Below, in pieces: positions 15,304-23,468 of a DNA stretch of 64,000 bases; the first letter of the stretch is position 1, and every line of letters begins with the position of its first letter. This DNA is from Tistlia sp040905785 (GTDB lineage: Bacteria > Pseudomonadota > Alphaproteobacteria > Kiloniellales > DSM-21159). The notes below the pieces were generated by a model. That model made no database searches. It was not told where the DNA came from and saw only the letters and a list, made by a program, of their open reading frames with translations. Both the position numbers and the translations under genes were made by a program. The stretch spans positions 62,001 to 126,000 of the forward strand of contig NZ_JBBDQW010000025.1 of NCBI RefSeq assembly GCF_040905785.1, given 5' to 3'.

Positions 15304-17022
15304 GTGGGCGAGGGCGGTGTCATGAACTCGACGGGCGGGGCGTCGGTGCTCGAGATCCTCGGCAAGGGGCTGACGGAAGCCGACCTCATCGACGCCCACC
15401 TGCGCGACCCCGAGGAGCGCCAGCGCCAGATCGAATCCGAGCCGCTGCCGCCGACGAACTACGACGTCGTCGCGGAGGCCGCCGCCGAGGTGCCGGACCA
15501 GCTCGCCTGGAACTTCTTCGAGACCGGCGAGGCCCTGACCTACCGCGAGGTGATCGAGCGGACGAACCGGCTGGCCGACGCCCTGGCCGGGCTCGGCGTC
15601 GCCAAGGGCAGCCACGTCGGGGTCATGCTACCGAACCGTCCCGCCTTCCCGCTGACCTGGCTGGCGCTCGGCCGCCTCGGCGCGGTGATGATCCCGATCA
15701 ACATCGGCTACACGTCGCGCGAGCTCGACTACATCCTCAACGACGGCGACGCCGAGTACTTGGTCGTCGATGCGGCCTGCCTGCCGGCACTGGACGCCAT
15801 GACCGAGCGCCCGGCCCACCTGACCGAGGACCGGGTCGTCGTCCACGGTGGGCCGGTGGGGGGGCCCGCGGGGGGCGGCCGCCACGATTTCGAAGCCCTG
15901 GTCACGGCCGGTGACCCCGGCTTCGTGCCGCGCGAGACGGCCGGCCCGGAGGACCTGCTGAACATCCAGTACACCTCGGGGACGACCGGCTTCCCCAAGG
16001 GCTGCATGCTGCGCCACAGCTACTGGATCGGCACCGGCAAGGTGGCGGCCCGGCGGGACGGCATCGTGCTGAAGAACATCTTCGCCAACCAGCCCTTCTA
16101 CTACATGGACCCGCAGTGGATGACACTGCTGGCGGCCTACCAGCGCGGCACGCTGTTCGCGGTGCTGAAGCCGAGCGGCAGCCGCTTCATGGAGCGGGTC
16201 CGGCGCTTCGCCATCCACTTCTGCATCTTCCCGGAGGTCGTCTACAAGCAGCCGCCGCGGCCCGACGACAGCGACAACGCGATCCGGCGCGCCAACATCT
16301 ACGGCGTGCGGCGCGAGATCCACGCCGACCTCGAGCGCCGCTTCAACCTGGTCGCGCGCGAGGCCTTCGGCATGACCGAGGTCGGCACCACGCTGTTCGT
16401 GCCGATCGAGGCGACCGAGATGGTCGGCGAGGGCTCCTGCGGCCGCCCGGCGGCCTTCCGGCGCTGCCGCATCGTCGACGACGAGGGCCGCGACGTGCCG
16501 GAGGGCGAGGTCGGCGAGCTGGTCGTCGCCGGCTTCAACATCCTGCTCGGCTACTACAAGAAGCCCGAGGCAACGGCCGAGGCCTTCTTCGGCGAGTGGT
16601 TCCGCACCGGCGACCTGTTCCGCCGGGACGCGCGCGGCTACTACTACATCGTCGGCCGCAAGAAGGACATGATCCGGCGCAGCGGCGAGAACATCGCCGC
16701 CCGCGAGGTCGAGAGCGTGCTGCTGGAGATGCCGGAGATCCAGGACGCGGCGGTCATCGGCGTCAAGGATCCGGACCGCGGCGAGGAGGTCAAGGCGCTG
16801 GTCATCCTGGCGCCCGGCCACGACCGCGACAGCGTCCCGCCGGAGCGGATCCTGGCGCACGCCGCGCGGCGCCTGGCGCGCTTCAAGGTGCCGCGCTACC
16901 TGGCCTACCGCGACAGCTTCCCCCGCACGCCCTCGATGAAGATCCGCAAGGGCGAGCTGCGCTCGGAGTCCGACGACCTGCGCGCAGGCGCCTGGGATGC
17001 GGTCGAGGGGGTCTGGCGGTAG
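15304..17022 (+). CDS. AMP-forming acyl-CoA ligase
   Basis: A 572-aa member of the AMP-dependent synthetase/ligase superfamily. The motifs are YTSGTTGFPKG (phosphate loop), GMTEVGT, TGDLFRRD, and GRKKDMIRRSGENI (hinge). A C-terminal MKIRKGEL carries the catalytic lysine. The start is taken as the GTG at 15304 because a strong AGGGGAGG (15291-15298) lies 5 bases before it; the ATG at 15322 is an alternative. A Gly-rich surface loop around residues 180-195 (GGPVGGPAGGG) is encoded by G-runs. It resembles crotonobetaine/carnitine-CoA ligase-type enzymes in overall length and in the GMTE signature, but the substrate is not established. Confidence 0.88.
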   Translation: MGEGGVMNSTGGASVLEILGKGLTEADLIDAHLRDPEERQRQIESEPLPPTNYDVVAEAAAEVPDQLAWNFFETGEALTYREVIERTNRLADALAGLGVAKGSHVGVMLPNRPAFPLTWLALGRLGAVMIPINIGYTSRELDYILNDGDAEYLVVDAACLPALDAMTERPAHLTEDRVVVHGGPVGGPAGGGRHDFEALVTAGDPGFVPRETAGPEDLLNIQYTSGTTGFPKGCMLRHSYWIGTGKVAARRDGIVLKNIFANQPFYYMDPQWMTLLAAYQRGTLFAVLKPSGSRFMERVRRFAIHFCIFPEVVYKQPPRPDDSDNAIRRANIYGVRREIHADLERRFNLVAREAFGMTEVGTTLFVPIEATEMVGEGSCGRPAAFRRCRIVDDEGRDVPEGEVGELVVAGFNILLGYYKKPEATAEAFFGEWFRTGDLFRRDARGYYYIVGRKKDMIRRSGENIAAREVESVLLEMPEIQDAAVIGVKDPDRGEEVKALVILAPGHDRDSVPPERILAHAARRLARFKVPRYLAYRDSFPRTPSMKIRKGELRSESDDLRAGAWDAVEGVWR

Positions 17023-17052
17023 GGACCCGCCCCCCGGCTTCGCGGCCGGCTC

Positions 17053-17985
17053 TCAGCGCGCCGGCGGTGCAAAGCGGCGGATCGACAGCTCCTCGATGAG
17101 CCGGTCCAGGGAGTCCTCCAGGAAGAGCTCGAAGGCGGCGGCCAGGCGCGAGGGCGCGCGGTGGCGCGGGCGCAGCAGTCGGATCTGGTAGGGCACCGCC
17201 GGCGCGAAGGGCCGCAGCACGAGGCTGCCCGTGGCGGCGAAGCTGGCCGCCGTGAAGGGATCGACCAGGGCGACGCCGAGGCCCTCGGCGACGAAGCTGC
17301 AGGCGACGTCGGAGATGTAGGCCTCGACGCGCTCGACCCGATCGACGTCGGCGGCCTCGAAGACCTGGTCGATGGCATGGCGCGTGCGGGTGTCGCGGGT
17401 GAAGGAGATGAAGCTCTCGCCGGCGAAGTCGGCCGGGACGAGCCGCTCGCGCGACGCCAGCCGGTGGCCCGGCGGCAGCGCCGCCACCGCCTCGACCCGG
17501 CAGAGCGTGCGCTTGACCACCGAGGGATGCTCGATGTTGAGCAGCGACAGACCGAGATCGACCTGCTGTCCGGCGACCCACTGGTTGGCGACCTGCGAGC
17601 CGTGGGTGTGCAGCGTCACGGCCGCCTCGGGGTGCTCATCGAGGAAGCGCGCGACGATCCGCGGCAGGTGCCGCTGGCCCAGGGCCGGCATCGCGACGAG
17701 GTTGAGGCGGCCCGCGCGCGTCGTGCGCAGGCCCTCGGCGACGCGCTGCAGAGCGTCCAGCCCCAGCACCATCTTCTCCGCCTCGAGGTAGAGCAGCTCG
17801 CCCTCCGGCGTCGCGACCAGCCGCTTCTTGACGCGGTCGAAGAGGCGCAGGCGCGTCTCGTCCTCCAGGCCGGCGATCAGCTTGCTGACCGCCGGCTGCG
17901 AGAGGCCGAGGCTCTCGGCGGCGCCGGTCACGGTGCCGTGCTGCATCACGGCGCGAAAGGCGTCAAGCTGTCGGGTGGTGATCAT
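17053..17985 (-). CDS. LysR-family transcriptional regulator
   Basis: A 310-aa regulator. The N-terminal winged helix-turn-helix starts ITTRQLDAFRAVMQHGTVTGAAESLGLSQPAVSKLIAGLE. A periplasmic-binding-protein-like effector domain follows from about residue 90 (GRLNLVAMPALGQRHLP). It is divergent from the ABC transporter operon at 18185, the usual arrangement of a LysR protein with its target. The intergenic region has a small inverted repeat that could be its operator. The inducer is likely a substrate of that transporter or of the linked oxidoreductase. An AGAGGGG ribosome-binding site precedes the ATG at 17985. Confidence 0.93.
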   Translation of the reverse strand: MITTRQLDAFRAVMQHGTVTGAAESLGLSQPAVSKLIAGLEDETRLRLFDRVKKRLVATPEGELLYLEAEKMVLGLDALQRVAEGLRTTRAGRLNLVAMPALGQRHLPRIVARFLDEHPEAAVTLHTHGSQVANQWVAGQQVDLGLSLLNIEHPSVVKRTLCRVEAVAALPPGHRLASRERLVPADFAGESFISFTRDTRTRHAIDQVFEAADVDRVERVEAYISDVACSFVAEGLGVALVDPFTAASFAATGSLVLRPFAPAVPYQIRLLRPRHRAPSRLAAAFELFLEDSLDRLIEELSIRRFAPPAR

Positions 17986-18022
17986 CCGCCCCTCTCTCTT
18001 GCGGTTGCCATATATAACATTA

Positions 18023-18037
18023 AGGAATGAACTTCCT
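18023..18037. promoter_or_regulatory. Inverted repeat in LysR/ABC divergent spacer
   Basis: AGGAA-TGAAC-TTCCT is a perfect 5-bp inverted repeat with a 5-base spacer, embedded in the only AT-rich patch of the 199-base divergent region (TATATAACATTAA just before it). It is a candidate operator for the LysR regulator. It does not contain the exact T-N11-A core, so the assignment is tentative. Confidence 0.35.
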
Positions 18038-18184
18038 GCAATTCGCTATTTGATTCCCCCTTCCCCCTGTGGCGCAGTGTTCGAAGGGCCGAGTTCCGGC
18101 ACCTCGCGCCCAGGTCGGACGACCCACGACGGCGAGAGGTCCGAGCCAAGAAGAGCCGCCATAGGAACAGAGGAAGGATCGAAC

Positions 18185-19267
18185 ATGCAGGACAAGAATC
18201 GCGCGACGGGTGGCCTGCTCGCCGCCTCGGCGCTGGCCCTGGTGCTGGGCTGGTCCGGCACGGCTGGGGCCGCCGAGAATGCCTGCCCCGGCGACAAGCC
18301 CGATTCCATCGTCGTGAACGCCTCGGGCGGCGCCATGGCGACCGCGATGCGCACCGCCTTCTCGAGCGACTTCGAGAAGATCTTCGACATCAAGGTCATC
18401 GACACCAGCCCCGCCGACCTCGCCAAGCTGCGGGCCCAGGTCCAGACCGGCAACATCGAGTGGGCGGTCACCGAGATCGGCGGCCAGGACATCCTGGTTG
18501 CGGTCAAGGAGGGCCTGCTCGACCCGATCGACCTCGAGATCGTCGACCTCTCCGGCTTCCCCGAGGAGGCGCGGGAGAACACGCACTGGTTCGCCAAGAG
18601 CGCCTACGCGACCGTGCTCGGCTATTCGACCAAGGCCTTCCCCGACGACGACCACCCGAAGACCTGGGCGGAGTTCTGGGACGTCGAGGCCTTCCCCGGC
18701 CCGCGCTCGCTGCGCGACGACCCGACCGACAACCTCGAGTACGCCCTGCTGGCCGACGGCGTGGCACCCGAGGACCTCTACCCGCTCGACCTCGACCGCG
18801 CCTTCGCCAAGATGGACGAGATCGCGCCGCACATCACCGTCTGGTGGTCCTCCGGCCAGCAGCCGGCGCAGCTGCTGCTCGACGGCGAGGTCGTGCTCGC
18901 GAGCGGCTGGAACGGCCGCTTCTACGACCTGATCCAGGACGGCGCCCCGATCGACATCGAGTGGAACGAGGGCATGATCAAGCTCTCGGCCTACGGCATT
19001 CCCAAGGGCTCGCCGACCGCCTGCTGGGGCCAGCAGTACCTGCAGGTCATGACCGATCCGAAGCGCCAGGCCGTCTACGCCGAGGAGATCGGCTACCCCG
19101 GCCTGCATCTCGAGTCGGCCAAGTACGTCGACGAGAAGCTGGCTCCCTACCTGCCGACCGCCCCGGGGATCATCGAGAACCTGGTCTGGACCGACCTCGA
19201 GTGGTGGCTCGAGCACGGCGAGGAGGTCAAGGAGCGCTGGAACCTCTGGAAGCTGTCGCACCAGTAA
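18185..19267 (+). CDS. ABC transporter solute-binding protein, spermidine/putrescine type
   Basis: Periplasmic binding protein (360 aa), family 1, PotD-like. The signal peptide covers about residues 1-28 (LLAASALALVLGWSGTAGAA). Domain landmarks include SGGAMATAMRTAFSSDFEK, ATVLGYSTKAFP and the tryptophan-rich VWWSSGQQPAQ segment that lines such sites. The ATG at 18185 is preferred over longer in-frame extensions because it follows GAGGAAGG at good spacing and directly begins the signal peptide. It is the first gene of an operon with ATPase and two permeases. The ligand could be a polyamine or another cationic or amino-acid-derived compound. Confidence 0.9.
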   Translation: MQDKNRATGGLLAASALALVLGWSGTAGAAENACPGDKPDSIVVNASGGAMATAMRTAFSSDFEKIFDIKVIDTSPADLAKLRAQVQTGNIEWAVTEIGGQDILVAVKEGLLDPIDLEIVDLSGFPEEARENTHWFAKSAYATVLGYSTKAFPDDDHPKTWAEFWDVEAFPGPRSLRDDPTDNLEYALLADGVAPEDLYPLDLDRAFAKMDEIAPHITVWWSSGQQPAQLLLDGEVVLASGWNGRFYDLIQDGAPIDIEWNEGMIKLSAYGIPKGSPTACWGQQYLQVMTDPKRQAVYAEEIGYPGLHLESAKYVDEKLAPYLPTAPGIIENLVWTDLEWWLEHGEEVKERWNLWKLSHQ

Positions 19268-19280
19268 CGCCGACAGGTCC

Positions 19281-19323
19281 GGCGGGGAGGCGGCAGGTCC
19301 GCTTCCCCGCCGCCGACGTTTTT
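19281..19323 (+). terminator. Intra-operon attenuator between binding protein and ATPase genes
   Basis: A 13-bp stem (19281-19293 with 19299-19311, one G-U pair) and a 5-nt loop are followed, after 7 bases, by TTTTT (19319-19323). This resembles a leaky intrinsic terminator. Placed after the binding-protein gene, it would give more binding protein than membrane components. Confidence 0.55.
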
Positions 19324-19340
19324 CTGGAGACCCGCCCGTC

Positions 19341-20432
19341 ATGAGCGACCTCAGCCTAGCCGGCATCGCCAAGCGCTTCGGCGACGTCGTCGCCCTCGAC
19401 CATGTCGACCTCGAGCTGCGCCGCGGCGAGCTGATGACGATCCTTGGCCCCAGCGGGTCGGGCAAGACGACGATGCTGCGGATCATCGCCGGCTTCGAGA
19501 TGCCCGACGCCGGCGACGTGCTGGTGCGTGGGCGCGACGTCACCCTGCTCGCGCCGGCCAAGCGCAACATGGGCATGGTGTTCCAGAACTACGCCCTGTT
19601 CCCGCACATGACGGTCGCCGAGAACGTCGCCTTCCCGCTGCAGATGCGCCGCAAGGGCCGCGCCGAGACGAAGGAGCGGGTCGAGTGGGCGCTCGACACG
19701 GTCGAGCTCGCCGGCTACGGCAAGCGCTACCCCTCGCAGCTCTCCGGCGGCCAGCAGCAGCGCGTCGCGCTCGCCCGGGCGATCGTCTTCGATCCCGAGC
19801 TGCTGCTGCTCGACGAGCCCTTCGGCGCGCTCGACCGCAAGCTGCGCGAGCAGATGCAGCTCGAGGTCAAGCGCCTGCAGCGCAGGCTCGACCTGACCAC
19901 GGTCTTCGTCACCCACGACCAGGAGGAGGCGCTGATCCTCTCCGACTCGATCGCCGTGATGAGCGCCGGGCGGATCGAGCAGCTCGGCACGCCGCGCGAG
20001 ATCTACGCGCGCCCGGCCAACCGCTTCGTCGCCGACTTCATCGGCGAGTCCAACCTGTTCCGTGGCCGCGTGACGGCGATCGAGGACGGCCTGCTGGTCA
20101 TCGAGACCAGGGAAGGCGAGACGCTGCGTGCCGAGGCGCGCGGGGGCCTGGCGCCGGGCGACGCCGTGAACGCGCTGATCCGACCCGAGCGGCCGCGCCA
20201 GGCGGCGTCGGGCAAGGGTGCGGGGCCGAATCTCTTCGAGGGCGTCGTCAAGGAGGTCGTCTACCTCGGCGAATCCGAGAAGTACCGCGTCACCCTGCCG
20301 AGCGGCCTCGAGGTGCTGCTGCGCTGGCCGGGCCGCGGCGAGGACCAGGTCCGGCCCGAGGGCGCGCGCCTGGCCTTCCGCCTCGACCCGCACGACCTCC
20401 ACGTCATCGCCGATCCCGAGGCGGGCGCGTGA
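19341..20432 (+). CDS. ABC transporter ATP-binding protein (PotA type)
   Basis: A 363-aa ATPase that energises the importer. Walker A is GPSGSGKTT (about residues 38-46), the Q-loop is in VFQNYALFPHMT, and the signature is LSGGQQQRVALARA. Walker B is LLLLDEPFGALD, and the switch histidine is in VFVTHDQEEA. A C-terminal TOBE-like domain (from about 235) is typical of PotA/MalK-type ATPases. The stop overlaps the GTG start of the first permease (GTGA), indicating translational coupling. Confidence 0.95.
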   Translation: MSDLSLAGIAKRFGDVVALDHVDLELRRGELMTILGPSGSGKTTMLRIIAGFEMPDAGDVLVRGRDVTLLAPAKRNMGMVFQNYALFPHMTVAENVAFPLQMRRKGRAETKERVEWALDTVELAGYGKRYPSQLSGGQQQRVALARAIVFDPELLLLDEPFGALDRKLREQMQLEVKRLQRRLDLTTVFVTHDQEEALILSDSIAVMSAGRIEQLGTPREIYARPANRFVADFIGESNLFRGRVTAIEDGLLVIETREGETLRAEARGGLAPGDAVNALIRPERPRQAASGKGAGPNLFEGVVKEVVYLGESEKYRVTLPSGLEVLLRWPGRGEDQVRPEGARLAFRLDPHDLHVIADPEAGA

Positions 20433-21289
20433 GCGTCGCGGCGGAGCGCCGCAGCCGCGGGCTCTTTAGCCACGGCAGCCCCCACCGAGGCCCCCTGCTG
20501 CTGGGCCTGCCGACGGTGGTGTTCCTGCTCGTGCTGTTCGCGATCCCGGTCGCGCAGTTCATGCTGCTGCCGATCCAGGCGGGCACCGTCGAGCCCTACG
20601 TCAAGGCGCTGACCGGCAGCCTGTTTCTCCAGGTCATCTGGAACACCTTCGAGATCGCCGCCTACGTCACGCTGCTCGCTTTCCTGCTCGGCTATCCCGT
20701 CGCCTACTTCCTGACCGTCGCCCCGCCCCTGTGGCGGACCATCGGCTTCTTCTGCGTACTGATGCCCTTCTGGACCAGCATCTTGGTGCGCACCTACGCC
20801 TGGATGGTCATCCTGGGACGTCGCGGCGTGCTCAACGAGGCGCTGCTCTCGCTCGACATCATCGAAGAGCCGATGGTGCTGCTGCACTCCATGCCGACGG
20901 TGCTGCTCGGCATGGTGCACGTGCTGATGCCCTTCTTCATCTTCCCGGTCTACGCCGCCATGCAGCGCATCGACCTCAACCTCGTCGCCGCGGCGCGCGG
21001 TCTCGGCGCGCCCGACTGGCGGGTCTTCCTGCGAGTCTACTTCCCGCTGACCCTGCCCGGCGTGCTGTCGGGCGCGACCCTGGTCTTCATCCTCTCGATG
21101 GGCTTCTTCATCACGCCGGCGCTGCTCGGCGGCGGCCGCGTCACCATGATCGCCGTGCTGATCGAGCAGTACGTCAACAAGTTCCTGAACTGGGAGTTCG
21201 CCGGCGCGCTCTCGGCCGTGCTGCTCGCGGCGACGCTGATCGTCTACGGCCTGATGAAGTGGGCGATGAAGGGGGACCGCAAATGGTGA
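20429..21289 (+). CDS. ABC transporter permease (PotB type)
   Basis: A 286-aa inner-membrane subunit with six hydrophobic segments. The ATPase-docking EAA loop is AAARGLGAPDWRVFLRVYFP. The GTG at 20429 overlaps the ATPase stop by four bases; longer in-frame extensions lie inside the ATPase gene and are not plausible. The N-terminal tail (about 25 residues) is basic and cytoplasmic. It pairs with the second permease, whose ATG overlaps its stop region. Confidence 0.92.
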   Translation: MSVAAERRSRGLFSHGSPHRGPLLLGLPTVVFLLVLFAIPVAQFMLLPIQAGTVEPYVKALTGSLFLQVIWNTFEIAAYVTLLAFLLGYPVAYFLTVAPPLWRTIGFFCVLMPFWTSILVRTYAWMVILGRRGVLNEALLSLDIIEEPMVLLHSMPTVLLGMVHVLMPFFIFPVYAAMQRIDLNLVAAARGLGAPDWRVFLRVYFPLTLPGVLSGATLVFILSMGFFITPALLGGGRVTMIAVLIEQYVNKFLNWEFAGALSAVLLAATLIVYGLMKWAMKGDRKW

Positions 21290-22110
21290 GCCCTTCCCAG
21301 CCCCGGACCGTCCGGGCGCGCCGACGCCGCTCCGGCTTCCGCTCGCTGCTCGGGCTCTACTGCGCCCTGGTCTTCTTCTTCCTGATGGCGCCGCTGTTCG
21401 TCGTCTTCCCGATCTCCTTCAGCGCCGCGCGCTACCTCTCCTTCCCACCGCCCGGCTTCTCCTGGCAATGGTACGAGAGCTATCTCAACGATCCCTCCTG
21501 GATCCAGGCGACGGTGACCAGCATCAAGGTCGCCCTCGGCACCACGGTGCTGGCGACGCTGCTCGGCACGCTGGCGGCCTTCAGCCTGGTGCGCGGCCAC
21601 TACCCGGGGCGCGCCTGGGTCGACCGCCTGGTCGCGGCGCCGATCATCGTGCCCAACATCATCATCGCGGTGGCGCTCTACGGCGTCTTCGCCCGCTTCA
21701 GGCTGATCGGCGAGTGGTACGGCGTCATGCTCGGCCACACGATCTACGCCATCCCCTTCGTCGTGCTCGTCGTCGGGGCGGCGCTGCGGACCTTCGACGC
21801 CAACCAGGAGCAGGCGGCCATGGGCCTCGGCGCCAGCCGGCTCGGCGCGGTCTGGCGGATCACCCTGCCGCAGATCCGGCCCTCGATCGTCTCGGCTGCC
21901 TTCCTGGCCTTCATCACCTCCTTCGACGAGCTGATCATCGCTCTCTTCACCAGCGGCACCAACGCGACGCTGCCCAAGAAGATGTTCGAGAACATCATCT
22001 TCGAGATCGACCCGACGATCGCCGCCGTCTCGGTCCTGCAGATCCTGCTGGTCGCGCTGGTCGTCGCCCTCGCCTCGCGCTTCGGCGTCGGCGTCAACCC
22101 GATCCGCTGA
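21283..22110 (+). CDS. ABC transporter permease (PotC type)
   Basis: A 275-aa second permease. Hydrophobic segments start at about residue 24 (LLGLYCALVFFFLMAPLFVV). The EAA loop is QAAMGLGASRLGAVWRITLP, and the following FLAFITSFDELIIALF is a PotC hallmark. The ATG at 21283 overlaps the end of the PotB-type gene by seven bases. The operon continues 17 bases later into the FAD oxidoreductase, so uptake and first oxidation step are probably coexpressed. Confidence 0.92.
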   Translation: MVSPSQPRTVRARRRRSGFRSLLGLYCALVFFFLMAPLFVVFPISFSAARYLSFPPPGFSWQWYESYLNDPSWIQATVTSIKVALGTTVLATLLGTLAAFSLVRGHYPGRAWVDRLVAAPIIVPNIIIAVALYGVFARFRLIGEWYGVMLGHTIYAIPFVVLVVGAALRTFDANQEQAAMGLGASRLGAVWRITLPQIRPSIVSAAFLAFITSFDELIIALFTSGTNATLPKKMFENIIFEIDPTIAAVSVLQILLVALVVALASRFGVGVNPIR

Positions 22111-22127
22111 GCCATAGGACGCGCCCC

Positions 22128-23468
22128 TTGCCTGACGACATCTTCCACCCCGACTTCAAGGCCGCGCCCTACTGGTGGGAGGCGGCGGCGCCCGACCCGC
22201 TGGACGGCGAGGGGCCGCCCGAGCGCAGCGACGTGGTCGTGGTCGGCGGCGGCTTCGCCGGCCTCAACGCCGCTCTCGAGCTGGCCCGGCGCGGCACCGC
22301 GGTGACCGTGCTCGAGGCCGGCCGCTTCGGCGAGGGCGCCAGCACGCGAAACGCCGGGCATGTCTCGAGCGGCTCGAACCTGGGCAAGGCGCCCTCCGCG
22401 GCGCAGGCCTCGCCGGCGGTGCGCCTGCTCGGCGAGGCGCGCTACCGCGCCCTCCTGGCGGAGGCCGCCGGCTCCTACGAGCACATCGAGACGCTGATCG
22501 AGCGCGAAGCGATCGAGTGCGACTGGCGGGTCAAGGGCCGCTTCGTCGGCGCCCTGACGCCGGCGCACTTCCGGGCCCTGGCCGCCAAGAGCGCCGGCCA
22601 GGCGGGCGTGCGCCTGGTCGAGCCCGAGGCCCAGCACCAGGAGATCGCCAGCGACTTCTACCACGGCGGCATCGTCGTCGAGAAATCCGGCCAGCTGCAG
22701 CCGGCGCTCTACCACCAGGGCCTGATGGCGGCCTGCCGGCGCCACGGCGTCACCCTGGTCGCCAACTGCCCGGCGACCGCCATCGGCCGCGAGGCGGGCG
22801 GCTTCGCGGTCGAGACGCCCCGCGGCCGGATCCGCGCCGGGGGCGTATTCCTCGGCACCAACGGCTACAGCGGCCGCCTGAAGCCCTGGCTGCGGCGCCG
22901 GATCATCCCGCTCGGCAGCTACATCATCGCCACCGAGCCGCTCGGCGAGCGCGCCGCCGCCCTGATCCCGACCGGCCGCACGATCAACGACACCAAGCGG
23001 GTGCTGAGCTACTTCCGCCTGTCGCCCGACGGCACGCGCCTGCTGTTCGGCGGCCGCGAGAGCTTCAGCCCGATCGACGAGCGCGGCTCGGCGCGCCTGC
23101 TCCACCGCACCATGCTGCGCGTCTTCCCGCAGCTCGAGGGCGTGCGGGTCACGCATTCCTGGACCGGCAACGTTGCATTCTCCTTCGACTTCCTGCCGCA
23201 TATCGGCACGGTCGACGGGCTCCACTACGCGGTCGGCTGCAACGGCAGCGGCGTCGCCATGATGAGCTACCTCGGCTACCGCGCCGCCCTGACTATGGCC
23301 GGCGGCAACGAGCGAAGCGCCTTCGAGGGCCTGGAGCATCCCGGCCGCTGGTTCTATCGCGAGACGCCCTGGTTCATGCCGCTGGTCGGCCGCTACTACC
23401 AGTTCCGCGACGCCTGGGACCGCCGCCTCGCGGGCTCCGGCGTCGCCCGCAGAAGGAATTCCTCGTGA
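22128..23468 (+). CDS. FAD-dependent amine/amino-acid oxidoreductase (DAO family)
   Basis: A 446-aa flavoenzyme of the D-amino acid oxidase superfamily, resembling gamma-glutamylputrescine oxidase (PuuB/OrdL) in layout. The FAD loop is VVVVGGGFAGLNAALELA (about residues 33-50), with EGASTRNAGHVSSG following and a C-terminal GCNGSGVAMMSYLG that closes the flavin site. The expected reaction is oxidation of a C-N bond to imine with FADH2 release. The TTG at 22128 is chosen as start, 17 bases after the permease stop and with AGGA upstream; no ATG lies near the N-terminus. Linkage to a polyamine-type importer suggests the substrate is the imported amine. Confidence 0.85.
   Translation: MPDDIFHPDFKAAPYWWEAAAPDPLDGEGPPERSDVVVVGGGFAGLNAALELARRGTAVTVLEAGRFGEGASTRNAGHVSSGSNLGKAPSAAQASPAVRLLGEARYRALLAEAAGSYEHIETLIEREAIECDWRVKGRFVGALTPAHFRALAAKSAGQAGVRLVEPEAQHQEIASDFYHGGIVVEKSGQLQPALYHQGLMAACRRHGVTLVANCPATAIGREAGGFAVETPRGRIRAGGVFLGTNGYSGRLKPWLRRRIIPLGSYIIATEPLGERAAALIPTGRTINDTKRVLSYFRLSPDGTRLLFGGRESFSPIDERGSARLLHRTMLRVFPQLEGVRVTHSWTGNVAFSFDFLPHIGTVDGLHYAVGCNGSGVAMMSYLGYRAALTMAGGNERSAFEGLEHPGRWFYRETPWFMPLVGRYYQFRDAWDRRLAGSGVARRRNSS

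Noticed and set aside
15844..15885. G-runs in the second acyl-CoA ligase as a phase-variable tract
   Set aside because: The longest run is about seven G, in a Gly-rich surface loop; too short to argue for switching.
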